Of a stretch of 63,607 bases of DNA, positions 47,743-57,785 are shown one piece after another. The stretch spans positions 1 to 63,607 of the forward strand of contig NZ_QFHO01000026.1 of assembly GCF_004920835.1 (NCBI RefSeq), written 5' to 3'. The notes beneath the pieces are model-generated. The model was not told the DNA's origin, searched no databases, and was given only the letters and a program-made list of their open reading frames with translations. The stretch is from Stenotrophomonas maltophilia. Its GTDB lineage: Bacteria; Pseudomonadota; Gammaproteobacteria; Xanthomonadales; Xanthomonadaceae. How positions within the stretch are numbered: the stretch's first letter is position 1; the number at the start of each line of letters is the position of its first letter. The translations under genes were made by a program, and so were the position numbers.

Positions 47743-50733
47743 ATGAAGACGTACACGGCAGTACCTCGCAAGACGATGCTCACTTCCGCGCTGCTTGCAG
47801 CACTGGCCGCTCCGGCCTGGGCACAGGACGCGCCCGCCACCGCCCCTGCCGACCCAGCCACGCTCGATACCGTGCAGGTCACCGGTATCCGCGGCAGCCT
47901 GCAGTCGTCGATGAACCTCAAGCGCGACAGCCAGGGCGTGGTCGATGGCATCGTCGCCGAGGACATCGGCAAGTTCCCGGACACCAACCTGGCCGAGTCG
48001 CTGCAGCGCATCAGTGGCGTGTCGATCGACCGCACCTCCAGCGGCGAAGGCTCCAAGGTGACCGTGCGCGGCATCGGCCCGGACTACAACCTGGTGTTGT
48101 TGAATGGCCGACAGATGCCTGCATCCAACCTTGGCAACGGCGGTGGCGGCCTCAACGGCTCGCGCTCGTTCGACTTCGCCAACCTCGCATCCGAATCGGT
48201 TTCGGCCGTTGAGGTGTACAAGACCAGCCGCGCCGACAATCCGGCTGGCGGCATCGGCGCCACCATCAATATCAAGACGATGCGCCCGCTGGAATCGGAG
48301 CCGGTGATCAGCCTGGGCCTGAAGGCGGTCAATGATTCATCCAACGACAACCTGCCGCGCACGCTGCAGGGCTCGAACATCACCGGCGAGCTGTCGGGCA
48401 TCTTCAGCCAGCGCTACGCCGATGACCGCTTCGGCGTGACCCTCAGTGCCAGCCATCAGGAGCGCGATTCGGGCTTCAACCAGGCCACGGTGGCCGAGGG
48501 CTGGGCGACCCTGTACGGCAACAACACCACGGACTGGCGTGCGCTGCCGCAGCCTGGCCGGGGCTACGCCGATCGCATCACCAACCGGCCCGGGCCGGAC
48601 GATGTGTACGCACGCCCGCAGAACACCGCCTACAACGTCAATGGCGTGCAGCGCCAGCGCACCAACGCGCAGGCTACGTTCCAGTGGAAGCCGGCCGACA
48701 ATGTGACGACCACGCTGGACTACACCTATGTCGAGAACAAGGTGCAGCAGCAGCGTAGCGAACTGTCGGTATGGTTCAACTACGGCCCCGGCGACAGTAC
48801 CTGGACCAGCGGCCCGGTGGCCGCGCCGATCATCTACAGCGAGGACATGACCAACTCCGATGTGTCGATGGGTGGCGCCAAGCTGGCCACCAAGACCGGC
48901 ATGCATTCGCTGGGCTTCAACGTGGACTGGGAAGTGAACGATGCGCTGGACCTGTCGTTCGATGCACACAACTCCACCGCCGAATCGAAGCCGGACAGCC
49001 CGTATGGTTCTGCCGGCGTGCTGGGCGTGGCGGCCTTCGTGCGCGGCAAGACCACGGTCGACTACAGCGGCGACCTGCCGATCATCAACATCGCCCTGCC
49101 GCCCGGTGGCGTGCAGGCATCCGATGCGCTGGTGACCGGGTCGGTATTCCAGAACAGCTACAACAAGTCCAAGGTGCAGCAGTACCAGGGCCGCGGCACC
49201 TTCCGCTTCGCAGACTATTCGGCCCTGGACTTCGGCATCGGCCACGCCCAGGTGGAGAACCGCTCGGCCTCGGCGATCATGCAGCGCAATACCTGGGGTG
49301 GCCTGGGAACGCCGTCCGACTACGCCGATGACATCTGGTATGCGGACAACATGGCCAAGTACTTCAAGGCATTCTCCGGCCACAGCGATCCGCGCCTGAC
49401 CGGCCAGTTCCTGGTCTTCGACTTCGACCGCTTGATCGATCGCGCCGCGCAGGTCGGCACCGCATCCGATCCGGCATGCCCCAGTTGCTACTACGCGCCC
49501 AGCGAGTATTCAGAGGACATCCGCACCACCGAGAAGACCCGCAGTGCCTACCTGCAGTACCGCACCAGCTTTGACTGGTCGATGCCGCTGCACGTAGCCG
49601 CCGGCGTGCGCTATGAGCGCACCGAAGTGGAATCGAACGCGATGGTTCGCGTGCCCACCGGTATCAGCTGGGGCTCGGCCAACGAGCTGAACATCGTCTA
49701 TGCGGCCGACAGCAGCTTCATCGGTGGCCGTGGCAAGTACGACTACGTGTTGCCCAACGTCGACCTGAAGCTGGACCTCAGCGAATCGCTGGCACTGCGC
49801 GGCAGCTACAGCCGCACGCTGGGCCGTCCCAGCTGGACCCAGATCCAGAGCGGCCAGTCGCTGGCCGACATCGTGCGCACCCAGGGCGGTACCGCCAGTC
49901 GTGGCAACCCGGGCCTGGAACCGCTGATCTCGGACAACTTCGACCTGTCGCTGGAGTGGTACTACGGCGAGGCCAGCTATGCCTCGGTTGGATTCTTCCG
50001 CAAGAACATCAAGAACTTCATCAGCGACACGATCGTGCGCGAGAACACCGGGACGCTGCACACCCCGGTGGGCGGTGCGTACTGGAACGAGGCACTGGCC
50101 TCCGGCTGCGGCACCACCGACATGCCCTGCATCCGCGACTATATCTTCACCAACCATGCCGGCGATCCCGGCGTGACCTACACCGGCACCAATTCGGCGG
50201 GTCAGAAGACCGGCACCATCACCGGCCTGCCGGGAGATCCGATCGCCGGCTTCGACGTCACCGTGCCCGCCAACCAGCACTCGGACCATCTCGATGGCTG
50301 GGAAGTGGCGGTACAGCACCTGTTCGGCCAGTCCGGTTTCGGCGTAGCGGCCAACTACACCAAGGTGAAGTCGGGGCTGACCTTCAACAACCTGAGCCTG
50401 GGTGACCAGTACCCGATGATCGGCCTGAGCGACTCGGCCAACGTTGTCGCCTTCTATGACAAGAATGCCTGGCAGATCCGCGCGGCATACAACTGGCGCG
50501 ACAAGTTCCTCAACGGCATCGGCGGCCAGGGGCCCAATCCCAACTACACTGCCGCCTATGGCCAGCTCGATCTGAACATCAGCTACGCGGTAAGTGACCA
50601 GCTGACACTGAGCCTGGAGGCGATCAACCTCACCGACGAGACCATGCGCACGTACTCGCGCCATACCAACATGCTGCGCTACGCCACCCAGACCGGCCCA
50701 CGCTACATGTTCGGCGTGCGCTACAAGTTCTGA
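47743..50733 (+). CDS. TonB-dependent outer-membrane receptor for an oligosaccharide
   Basis: 996 aa. A Sec signal (LTSALLAALAAPAWA) precedes a TonB box-like stretch (LDTVQVTGIRGSLQSS), a plug domain (residues about 60-170, with VDGIVAEDIGKFPDTNLAESLQRISGV) and a 22-strand barrel ending in the aromatic GVRYKF terminus. It belongs to the large xanthomonad class that imports plant carbohydrates across the outer membrane. It shares operators with the GH3, LacI and MFS genes, which together form an uptake and hydrolysis locus. The exact sugar is inferred to be a beta-glucoside. Confidence 0.93.
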   Translation: MKTYTAVPRKTMLTSALLAALAAPAWAQDAPATAPADPATLDTVQVTGIRGSLQSSMNLKRDSQGVVDGIVAEDIGKFPDTNLAESLQRISGVSIDRTSSGEGSKVTVRGIGPDYNLVLLNGRQMPASNLGNGGGGLNGSRSFDFANLASESVSAVEVYKTSRADNPAGGIGATINIKTMRPLESEPVISLGLKAVNDSSNDNLPRTLQGSNITGELSGIFSQRYADDRFGVTLSASHQERDSGFNQATVAEGWATLYGNNTTDWRALPQPGRGYADRITNRPGPDDVYARPQNTAYNVNGVQRQRTNAQATFQWKPADNVTTTLDYTYVENKVQQQRSELSVWFNYGPGDSTWTSGPVAAPIIYSEDMTNSDVSMGGAKLATKTGMHSLGFNVDWEVNDALDLSFDAHNSTAESKPDSPYGSAGVLGVAAFVRGKTTVDYSGDLPIINIALPPGGVQASDALVTGSVFQNSYNKSKVQQYQGRGTFRFADYSALDFGIGHAQVENRSASAIMQRNTWGGLGTPSDYADDIWYADNMAKYFKAFSGHSDPRLTGQFLVFDFDRLIDRAAQVGTASDPACPSCYYAPSEYSEDIRTTEKTRSAYLQYRTSFDWSMPLHVAAGVRYERTEVESNAMVRVPTGISWGSANELNIVYAADSSFIGGRGKYDYVLPNVDLKLDLSESLALRGSYSRTLGRPSWTQIQSGQSLADIVRTQGGTASRGNPGLEPLISDNFDLSLEWYYGEASYASVGFFRKNIKNFISDTIVRENTGTLHTPVGGAYWNEALASGCGTTDMPCIRDYIFTNHAGDPGVTYTGTNSAGQKTGTITGLPGDPIAGFDVTVPANQHSDHLDGWEVAVQHLFGQSGFGVAANYTKVKSGLTFNNLSLGDQYPMIGLSDSANVVAFYDKNAWQIRAAYNWRDKFLNGIGGQGPNPNYTAAYGQLDLNISYAVSDQLTLSLEAINLTDETMRTYSRHTNMLRYATQTGPRYMFGVRYKF

Positions 50734-50747
50734 CCTGTTGCAGGGCC

Positions 50748-50830
50748 GTGGAGCCGAGCGCCGGCTCGGCCCTGCCGGGCCGGGACGGGGCCGTGCATCC
50801 CGACGGAGCCGAGCGTACGCTCGGCTCTAC
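50748..50830. repeat. SMAG inverted pair, AGCCGAGC subtype
   Basis: A full element at 50806-50830 (ending CTAC) and a facing copy at 50748-50770 whose head is GTGG. They lie between the TonB receptor and the cupin-like gene. Confidence 0.75.
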
Positions 50831-50852
50831 ACACCGCTCCGGATTTGCGCGC

Positions 50853-51863
50853 ATGCTGGCCCAACCCCGCCCCATCGATGAAGTGCATGACCTGGGCCCG
50901 GCGCAGCTGCACGAGCAGCTGCCCACCTGGACCACACCCAAGGTGATCCGTGGGCTGGTGGCACACTGGCCACTGGTGGCCGCCGCGCGCCGGTCCGCCG
51001 CCGAGGCGGTGGCCCACCTTGCCCTGTTCGATCACGGGCAGATGCCGGTGACCGCCACCACGGCCGCGCCGGGAGCGGGTGGGCGGCTGTTCTACAACGA
51101 GGACATGAGCGGCTTCAACTTCCGCCGCGAGCAGGTGCCGCTGAAAGTGGTGCTGGCCACGCTGCTGAGGTACGCCCACGAACCGTCTCCACCGTCGATC
51201 TACGTGGCATCGACCACCCTGGACAGCTTCCTGCCTGGCCTGGCCGAGGCCAATCCGCTGCAGCTGGGCGTGGCTGACCCGCTGACCAGCATCTGGATAG
51301 GCAACCGCTCGCGCATCGCCGCCCACCAGGATGTGCCGGACAACCTGGCCTGCGTGGCCGCAGGACGTCGCCGGGTCACCCTGTTCGCTCCCGACCAGGT
51401 GCGCAATCTCTACATCGGCCCTCTGGATCTCACCCCGGCAGGCCAGGCCATCAGCCTGGTTGACTTCCACGCACCGGATTTCGAGCGCTTCCCACGCTTC
51501 GGCCAGGCACAGGCGCAGGTGGCGGAACTGGAGCCAGGCGACGCCGTCTTCATTCCTTCACTCTGGTGGCACCACATGGAAGGGCTGGATGCCTTCAACG
51601 TGCTGATCAACAGCTGGTGGCGCCCGGTGCCGTCATGGATGGACTCACCAATGAACGCACTGATGCTGGCGATCCTGGCGTTGCGCGATCTGCCCGAAGC
51701 GCAGCGCGCGCAGTGGCGTGTGATGTTCGATCACTATGTGTTCGACGCCAATATGTCGACCAGCGCACATATCCCTACGCAGGCACGCGGCGTACTTGCG
51801 CCACTGAGCGAAGAGCGTGCCGGGCAGATCAGGAACATCCTGCGCCAACGCCTGCAACGGTGA
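50853..51863 (+). CDS. Cupin-like JmjC-type protein
   Basis: 336 aa. It matches the cupin-like (Cupin_8) family found beside TonB receptors and tryptophan halogenases in Xanthomonadaceae. Iron ligands are visible as HQD in IAAHQDVPDN and the later His in SLWWHHMEGLDAFN. The family includes Fe(II)/2-oxoglutarate hydroxylases. ATG 50853 avoids the repeat-encoded stretch upstream. It may modify a partner of the upstream TonB receptor; no substrate is known. Confidence 0.85.
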   Translation: MLAQPRPIDEVHDLGPAQLHEQLPTWTTPKVIRGLVAHWPLVAAARRSAAEAVAHLALFDHGQMPVTATTAAPGAGGRLFYNEDMSGFNFRREQVPLKVVLATLLRYAHEPSPPSIYVASTTLDSFLPGLAEANPLQLGVADPLTSIWIGNRSRIAAHQDVPDNLACVAAGRRRVTLFAPDQVRNLYIGPLDLTPAGQAISLVDFHAPDFERFPRFGQAQAQVAELEPGDAVFIPSLWWHHMEGLDAFNVLINSWWRPVPSWMDSPMNALMLAILALRDLPEAQRAQWRVMFDHYVFDANMSTSAHIPTQARGVLAPLSEERAGQIRNILRQRLQR

Positions 51864-51914
51864 GCCCTGCGCGGGGCGCGCACTTCACCCGCGGCGGCCC
51901 CGTTTGTGGCGATA

Positions 51915-53552
51915 ATGCAGCCCCGCCTCCGCCGGCACCTGCCCGCGCTGAGCGCCCTCCGCCTCCGTTTGCCCCGCATGCGCCTGATTTCGCCCCGCCT
52001 CAACCTGGGCAAGCTGATCCTTGCCCTGGCCCTGCTCAGTGCCATCATTGCCTTGGCCAACACCCTGCTGGCCAGCTACCGGGTGCAGCGCGACCAGCTG
52101 GTCGGCAACACCCTGGAAGCGAACCGTGTCTATGCCACCAAGCTGGCCGAGACCACCCAGAACTTCCTGCTGGCCGCACAGCAGGAGCTGGCCTACGCCG
52201 CCACCCGGCTCGGCCAGAGCGACCTCGATCGGGTACAGGCGCAGGACGAAGCCAGCCGCCTGCAGCTGCAGACCAACAGCTTCAACTCATCGCTGGTGGT
52301 GGATGCCGACGGCCTGGTGATCGCCACCTCTCCACAGACCCTGCAGCTGCAGGGTGAAATCCTGCACAGCGTCGGCAACAACGCCGCATTGGCGGCGCGC
52401 CAGCCGATGATCAGCGACCCGTACCAGTCGGCCACCGGCAAGCTGCTGGTCTCGCTGTCGCACCCGATCTTCGACCGCCAGGGCCACTATCGCGGTTATG
52501 TCAGTGGCACCCTGTACCTGCGCCAGCGCAGCGCGCTGCATACGCTGCTGGGCAAGCACTACTACCGCGACGGTTCCTACCTGTACGTGGTCGACCGCCA
52601 CGGCCGCCTGCTGTACCACGCCGATGGCAAGCGGGTGGGTGACTATGTGGTCGGCAACCCGGCGGTGAAGGCGGTGATTCGCGGCGAACGCGGTGCACAG
52701 CAGGTGCGCAACAACCGCGGGGTGTCGATGCTGGCCGGCTATGCACCGGTGCCGGCCACCGGCTGGGGCATCATCGCCCAGCGCCCGACCGAATCCACCC
52801 TGCAGCCGCTGTCGCGGTTGATGACCGCAGTGATCTGGAACGCGATCCCGCTGGGCCTGCTGTCGCTGCTGATCACCTGGTGGTTTGCGCGCCGCATCTC
52901 GCTGCCGCTATGGCAGTTGGCGCGCAACGTGCAGGGCGGTGAGGACACCGGCAATGCGATCAACCACGTCAGCGGCATTCGTGCCTGGTATTTCGAGGTC
53001 GCCCAGCTCAAGCAGGCGGTACTGCACAGCTTCAACGCGCTGCAGGACCGGATCGGCACGCTCAACCGCGCCAGCCGCACCGATCCACTGACCGGCCTGC
53101 TCAACCGCCGCGGCCTCCAGCAGGCGCTGGATGCGCTGCAGGTGCAGCGCATCCCGTTCGCGATCCTGGCGCTGGACATCGATCGTTTCAAATCGATCAA
53201 CGACAGCCACGGCCATGACGTCGGCGACGCCGCCATCGTCCACATCGCCGACCAGATGCGCCGCTACTCGCGCGACAGCGACATCCTCTGCCGCGCCGGT
53301 GGCGAAGAGTTCCTGCTGTTGCTGCCGGGCATCGGCACCGAATCGGCGCGGCAGGCCGGCGAGCGCCTGCGCCAGCATATTGCCGATCATCCGTTCGAGC
53401 CGGTCGGCACCATCACCGTGTCGCTGGGCGTGGCGCATTTCCCGAGCTTCCATGTCGACGCCGAGCAGGCGCTGCGGCTGGCCGACAAGGCGCTGTACCT
53501 GGCCAAGGAACAGGGCCGCAACCGGGTGGTGGTGTACCCGTACGCGGACTGA
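51915..53552 (+). CDS. Membrane diguanylate cyclase with periplasmic dCache sensor
   Basis: 545 aa. A membrane helix (KLILALALLSAIIALANTLL), a periplasmic dCache-type sensor (SLVVDADGLVIATSP to MLAGYAPVPATGWGII), a second helix (about 310-335), a HAMP-like linker and a C-terminal GGDEF domain. The active-site loop is AGGEEF near residue 462, and RDSD about 5 residues ahead is an intact allosteric I-site. It should make c-di-GMP in response to a periplasmic signal. ATG 51915 is chosen; a GTG lies 9 bases upstream. Confidence 0.93.
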   Translation: MQPRLRRHLPALSALRLRLPRMRLISPRLNLGKLILALALLSAIIALANTLLASYRVQRDQLVGNTLEANRVYATKLAETTQNFLLAAQQELAYAATRLGQSDLDRVQAQDEASRLQLQTNSFNSSLVVDADGLVIATSPQTLQLQGEILHSVGNNAALAARQPMISDPYQSATGKLLVSLSHPIFDRQGHYRGYVSGTLYLRQRSALHTLLGKHYYRDGSYLYVVDRHGRLLYHADGKRVGDYVVGNPAVKAVIRGERGAQQVRNNRGVSMLAGYAPVPATGWGIIAQRPTESTLQPLSRLMTAVIWNAIPLGLLSLLITWWFARRISLPLWQLARNVQGGEDTGNAINHVSGIRAWYFEVAQLKQAVLHSFNALQDRIGTLNRASRTDPLTGLLNRRGLQQALDALQVQRIPFAILALDIDRFKSINDSHGHDVGDAAIVHIADQMRRYSRDSDILCRAGGEEFLLLLPGIGTESARQAGERLRQHIADHPFEPVGTITVSLGVAHFPSFHVDAEQALRLADKALYLAKEQGRNRVVVYPYAD

Positions 53553-53591
53553 GGCGGCACCGGATACGTCCGGCACCGCCTCCACGCGCCC

Positions 53592-54464
53592 TCACCCCAG
53601 CGGCGTCAGCAGCCGCGGGCCGTCGTTGCGGCCGACCATGTAGACGCCACCTTCGGGCAGTAGATCGGTACCGGACGCCTTCTCGTCTTCGCCTGTCTTC
53701 CATGGCGCCTGTTGGCGCGGCCCCGGAATGTAGGCCGACCATCGGCCATACCGCTCTTCCTTCCGGTCGAAGGCATAGCGGACCGGCACCCGCACGGTCC
53801 AGAACTCACGATCCCTGTACTCACCGGTGGTCGGCGGATTGAATGTCCAGCCCCGGGCCGTCGCCACGCTGGACTTTGCCAGCACATCGCGCAGCATCTG
53901 CATGGTGCGCTCGGGAGCGACCACCGCCAGGTTGGTCTGTTCGGCGATCACATCGGCGACCTTGCCATCGCGTCCCACCTTGACCAGCAGTATCACGTCG
54001 CCCTGGCCACGGATTGAAGCCGCCCGTTCCGGGTACGCCGGCGGGCGCATTTTCGCCGCACTTACGTCGTCGCTGGGCCGCGTCTGTTCATTGTCGATGC
54101 TGCCGAAGTTGGCATCGACCACCCGGATCTGCATGGTATTGCCGGTCAGGGTCTCGGCCAACAGGCGCAAGCGGACAGCGGTGCGCGCGAGCACAGGCTT
54201 GCCATCGACCAGCACCGGCTCGAAGCGCCAGCCCTTGACCGTGCCGTCAACCATTGCCGCCACGTCGGCGGCAACCTTCTCACGGCGATCCAGCTGGAAG
54301 CCTTCCACCTGGCCTTCGCGGCCGATATTGATGATGCCGCTGAGCGTCATGCTGGCCTCGAGCTGCTTGCGTACTTCACGCGCGGTCTGTGCGTCGGCCA
54401 CGCCGATGCAGGCGACACCACTGCCCAGGGCCAGCGTCAGGGCCAGGAAAAGGGAAGACCGCAT
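53592..54464 (-). CDS. Exported protein with two TonB C-terminal-like domains
   Basis: 290 aa. A Sec signal (LFLALTLALGSGVACIGVADA) directs it to the periplasm. Two tandem TonB_C-like units follow: residues about 40-105 (GIINIGREGQVEGFQLDRR, ending GWRFEPVLVDGKP) and about 140-230 (GQGDVILLVKVGRDGKVADV, ending GWTFNPPTTGEY). The Pro-rich spacer of TonB is missing and there is no membrane anchor after processing. It could help a receptor or bind the cell wall. It is convergent with the cyclase gene. Confidence 0.75.
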   Translation of the reverse strand: MRSSLFLALTLALGSGVACIGVADAQTAREVRKQLEASMTLSGIINIGREGQVEGFQLDRREKVAADVAAMVDGTVKGWRFEPVLVDGKPVLARTAVRLRLLAETLTGNTMQIRVVDANFGSIDNEQTRPSDDVSAAKMRPPAYPERAASIRGQGDVILLVKVGRDGKVADVIAEQTNLAVVAPERTMQMLRDVLAKSSVATARGWTFNPPTTGEYRDREFWTVRVPVRYAFDRKEERYGRWSAYIPGPRQQAPWKTGEDEKASGTDLLPEGGVYMVGRNDGPRLLTPLG

Positions 54465-54536
54465 TACACTCACTCCTTGTGCTTGGAGTGCCAAGCCTAC
54501 CGCAGGCGGCGCTGCAGCTGGCAATGACAATGGCAA

Positions 54537-56267
54537 TCACGCCAGCCGGTGTGCGCCCGCATAGGGCGGCGTATCCGGATAGTCACCGTGGGCGAAGCGT
54601 TCCTGCAGGCCCTGCCACCAGCCCGGGTCGAACAGGTGCCGGTAGTGCTCGCGCACCGCTGCCAGCTCTCCGCCCGGCAGGCCCATGAACGGGCCGAAAC
54701 GCTCGGGAAACACATCGCGCGGCCCCACATGGAACCAGGGCTCGTCGGCCATGGCCTCCTCCGGCGTACACGGCTGCGGCCAGGCACGGAACACGCAGTC
54801 ACTGACCAGGCAGAGCTCGTCGTAGTCGTAGAACACCGCACGGCCATGCCGCGAGACGCCGAAGTTCTTCGGCAGCATGTCGCCGGGGAAGATGTTGTTG
54901 CGCGCCATGTCGGTGATTGCCTGCGCGTAGTCGAGCACCGCCGCGCGCACCGCGTCCCCGCCCTGCTCGCGCAGGTAGAGATTCAACGGGCGGAAGCGGC
55001 GCTGCACGTAGCACAGGTTGATCTCGACCTCGTCGCCATCCAGTCGCACGCTCTGCGCGCACTGTTGCAGCAGTTCCTCCAGCAATGCCGGAGCGAAGCG
55101 GTCACGTGGGAACCGCAGGTGGCGATACGGCTGCGCATCAAGCAGGCGGCCGACACGATCCAGGTTGAACACCAGCGCATACTTTTCTTCCACCTGCTGC
55201 CGCGACATCGCCTTGGGCCAGGAGAAACGGTCACGGATCAGCTTGAACACCAGCGGGTAGCTGGGCAGAGTGAATACCGCCATGACCATGCCCGGCGTGC
55301 CTTCGGCATGCACCAGCCGTTCCTGCGGATGCTCGTTGAAGTGGCGGAAGAAGGTTCGGTAGCGCTCGGTCTTGCCCTGCTTGGCCCGCCCCAGCACGGT
55401 GTAGATCTCGTCGATCGGCTTGCCCGGCAGCAGGCTGCGCAGGAACACCACGGCATCACCCACCGTGGCCAGATCGGCTTGGAAATAGCTGCGCGAAACG
55501 CCGAACAGGTGGGCGACATCGCGGCGCCGGGTCAGTACCGCATCGGCACGCAGGCCACGCTCGTCATTGACCAGCGCGATCACGCACGGCGAGAAGCGAT
55601 GCTCGCCGAACACCCGGCCGACCAGATAAGCACGGCGCTCGCGGTAGAACACGGTATCCAGCAGCTCGATGCTGCGCACCGGCGTGTCGCCCCAATGCGC
55701 GAGATCGTCCTGCAGACGTACGGCAATCGCCGCCGCACAGCGCAGCTGGTGGGCATAGGGAATATCGAAGCGGTAATCGGCCAGCACCCGCTGCAGCGCC
55801 TCCACCGGTCGCGTCGGCGAGACCGCATAGGTATGCCGGGCAACCGGATGGGTGATCGCATCGGACGGTTCGACATCAAAAGCAATGAACTCCAGCGCCG
55901 GATCCACGCCACGAGTGGCGAACAGCCGCCGCGACAACGTGTTGTAGAAGGTCTTGTACAGCTCGGCGTCGATCAGCCCCTGCAGCAGCGCGCTGTACTC
56001 CGCGTGCACCTGCAGCCACAGCGCGCGCTCGCCGATCACCTCTCCGGCCAGGCGACGCAGCGCGTCCATCTGTTCGGCGATGCACAGGTCGTACAGGGCA
56101 ATGCGCTCGACCGCATCCTGGCGGGCACCAGCCCAGTCGCGCTGCTCGAAGCGCAGGCGGGCGCGAACGGTGATCGCCGCGAAACGGGCATGGTAATCCT
56201 CGAAACCATCGCGGATGGCGCCGGCGATGCGCGGCGCCAGTATGGTTGCGATGACAGGCTCGGACAT
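54537..56267 (-). CDS. aceK: Isocitrate dehydrogenase kinase/phosphatase
   Basis: 576 aa, typical AceK length. It contains the kinase-like features [28 protein letters not shown] and the conserved [17 protein letters not shown]. AceK phosphorylates isocitrate dehydrogenase and thereby sends carbon into the glyoxylate shunt. The icd gene in this window, 3 kb away, is the monomeric type, not the dimeric substrate of E. coli AceK. A SMAG pair lies upstream. Confidence 0.95.
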   Translation of the reverse strand: MSEPVIATILAPRIAGAIRDGFEDYHARFAAITVRARLRFEQRDWAGARQDAVERIALYDLCIAEQMDALRRLAGEVIGERALWLQVHAEYSALLQGLIDAELYKTFYNTLSRRLFATRGVDPALEFIAFDVEPSDAITHPVARHTYAVSPTRPVEALQRVLADYRFDIPYAHQLRCAAAIAVRLQDDLAHWGDTPVRSIELLDTVFYRERRAYLVGRVFGEHRFSPCVIALVNDERGLRADAVLTRRRDVAHLFGVSRSYFQADLATVGDAVVFLRSLLPGKPIDEIYTVLGRAKQGKTERYRTFFRHFNEHPQERLVHAEGTPGMVMAVFTLPSYPLVFKLIRDRFSWPKAMSRQQVEEKYALVFNLDRVGRLLDAQPYRHLRFPRDRFAPALLEELLQQCAQSVRLDGDEVEINLCYVQRRFRPLNLYLREQGGDAVRAAVLDYAQAITDMARNNIFPGDMLPKNFGVSRHGRAVFYDYDELCLVSDCVFRAWPQPCTPEEAMADEPWFHVGPRDVFPERFGPFMGLPGGELAAVREHYRHLFDPGWWQGLQERFAHGDYPDTPPYAGAHRLA

Positions 56268-56334
56268 GCACGACGTACCCGTGGAGGACCGTCTCCACCA
56301 TACGCTGGCGTGTGCGATGCCGTCGAGCGCGAAG

Positions 56335-56410
56335 GTAGTGCCGGCCGCTGGCCGGCAGCACCTGGATCGTCGATGGATCGATGCAGATGCCGGCCAGCGG
56401 CCGGCACTAC
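56335..56410. repeat. SMAG inverted pair, TGCCGGCC subtype
   Basis: Full elements at 56335-56357 and 56388-56410 face each other between the aceK start and the end of the roadblock operon. Confidence 0.88.
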
Positions 56411-56414
56411 CGGC

Positions 56415-56774
56415 TCAGATCGCCAGTTCGGCCTCCACGTCCTGCACCTTGCGCCGGGCCAGTGCCAGGTTGGACTTGGTACGATCCAGCACGATGTAGA
56501 AGAACAGGCCCTGCTTCTTCGCCACCGGGCGCATGATGTGGTACGCCTTGCCCAGCGAGATCAGAATGTCCTCGATGCTGTCGTTTAGGTTCAGCGATGC
56601 GGCGGTCTTCATCTTGGCGCGGATCACTTCGGTGTTGCCGGCGGCGGCCACTTCCATGTCCATGCCGGCACCGGCCTCGCCCAGCAGCATGCCGCTCTCG
56701 TAGTCGACCAACGCTACTGCCTGCGCGCCGTCGATGCCCATCAGTGCGTTCAACGATTCATTCAATCCAGCCAC
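56415..56774 (-). CDS. Roadblock/LC7-like protein A
   Basis: 119 aa. It has the roadblock fold pattern: an N-terminal helix, ALVDYESGMLLGEAG beta hairpin, helix, then ILISLGKAYHIMRPV and FFYIVLDRTKSNLALARRKV. Roadblock proteins act as GTPase-activating or scaffold partners of MglA-type GTPases. The start is GTG 56774, since AAGGGG is 7 bases upstream and the protein begins at the first helix. It is last in the four-gene operon, 53 bases after protein B. Confidence 0.78.
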   Translation of the reverse strand: MAGLNESLNALMGIDGAQAVALVDYESGMLLGEAGAGMDMEVAAAGNTEVIRAKMKTAASLNLNDSIEDILISLGKAYHIMRPVAKKQGLFFYIVLDRTKSNLALARRKVQDVEAELAI

Positions 56775-56827
56775 GTCGCACCCCTTGTCGATGTTGGTTC
56801 GAGCCCCTCGTTCCCCTGCGGCCGGGC

Positions 56828-57244
56828 TCACGATCCGCCGAGTTCGGCCAGGATCGCCTGGCCACATTCCCTGCTCTGCCACAGCACCTGGCCGATCACG
56901 CTGCGCTGGTCGCAGGCCGCCATCAGCAGCAACGGCGCGCGCCCCTCGGCATGGATGGCCAGCATCAGTACCTTGCCGCCCGCCGCTTCCAGCATCAGCG
57001 TCTGCAGATCACCCAGCACCAGTTCGCGCCCGACCGCCGCGGCCAGCGCCAGCATCGCGCTGGTCATCGCCGCCAGCCGTTCGCCGCGCCCCTCGGCCCC
57101 GGCACTCACCAGCGCAAAACCATCGACGCTGGCCAGCACGACCGTGCGCACGCCTTCCACGCGCTGCTGCAGGTCCTGCAGCAGAGGCTGCAGGCGCTCA
57201 CGCTGGCCGGCATCGGGCAGTACCGCCAGCTGCCCGTCAGCCAT
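56828..57244 (-). CDS. Roadblock/LC7-domain protein B
   Basis: 138 aa. The roadblock hairpin is VRTVVLASVDGFALVSAGA, followed by RLAAMTSAMLALAAAVGRELVLGDLQTLMLEAAGGKVLMLAIH, a pattern of MglB-like proteins. It overlaps the GTPase gene by 8 bases. It is a likely GAP or binding partner of the GTPase. Confidence 0.83.
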   Translation of the reverse strand: MADGQLAVLPDAGQRERLQPLLQDLQQRVEGVRTVVLASVDGFALVSAGAEGRGERLAAMTSAMLALAAAVGRELVLGDLQTLMLEAAGGKVLMLAIHAEGRAPLLLMAACDQRSVIGQVLWQSRECGQAILAELGGS

Positions 57245-57785
57245 GCGCAGCCACCAGTGCGTGCGCTTCCATTTCGCTCATCAATACATCCATCAGCAGC
57301 AGTCCCTGTTCGCGGTCACGGGCATCCACCGCCAGCAGCGGCAGCGGCTGGTCATCGAGGTAGGCACGGGCGGCCCAGTCATCCAGCGCGGCCTGTGGCG
57401 CCTGGTCCAGGTGGGTGACCGCCACCGCCAGTGCCAAGGATGATGCGAACGGGCGCAGCACCTGAAGATAGTCTTCCAGCTCGCTGGCCAGGCCGGCGCG
57501 ACGCGCATCCAGCAGCAGCACCGCGCCACGTGCGCCCTGCAACAGGATCGGCCACAGGAAATCGAAACGCTGCTGGCCGGGTGTTCCGTACAGGCGCAGG
57601 CGCTCACCGTTGGGCAGGTGGATATCGGCGTAGTCCAGCGCTACGGTGGTCGACGCCTTGTCCGCACCCGCACGGTCACTGTTGGCAACGTCAGTGTCGA
57701 TCACCGCGCCGGCGGCGATGCTGCGCACCAGGGTCGACTTGCCGCTGCCCATCCCGCCCAGCACCACCACCTTGTGCTCACGCAT
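57237..57785 (-). CDS. MglA/Arf-like small GTPase
   Basis: 182 aa. P-loop GGMGSGKST is at residues 10-18 and the G3 motif YGTPGQQRF at 67-74, as in MglA, Arf and Streptomyces conservon GTPases. The G4 motif is THLD (124-127) instead of NKxD, so guanine recognition is modified. It overlaps both neighbours by 8 bases, suggesting tight coupled translation. Such GTPases set cell polarity or control surface motility. Confidence 0.88.
   Translation of the reverse strand: MREHKVVVLGGMGSGKSTLVRSIAAGAVIDTDVANSDRAGADKASTTVALDYADIHLPNGERLRLYGTPGQQRFDFLWPILLQGARGAVLLLDARRAGLASELEDYLQVLRPFASSLALAVAVTHLDQAPQAALDDWAARAYLDDQPLPLLAVDARDREQGLLLMDVLMSEMEAHALVAAHG

Noticed and set aside
54549..56588. 679-aa open frame on the plus strand
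   Set aside because: It is antisense to aceK and crosses the SMAG pair; no domain seen.
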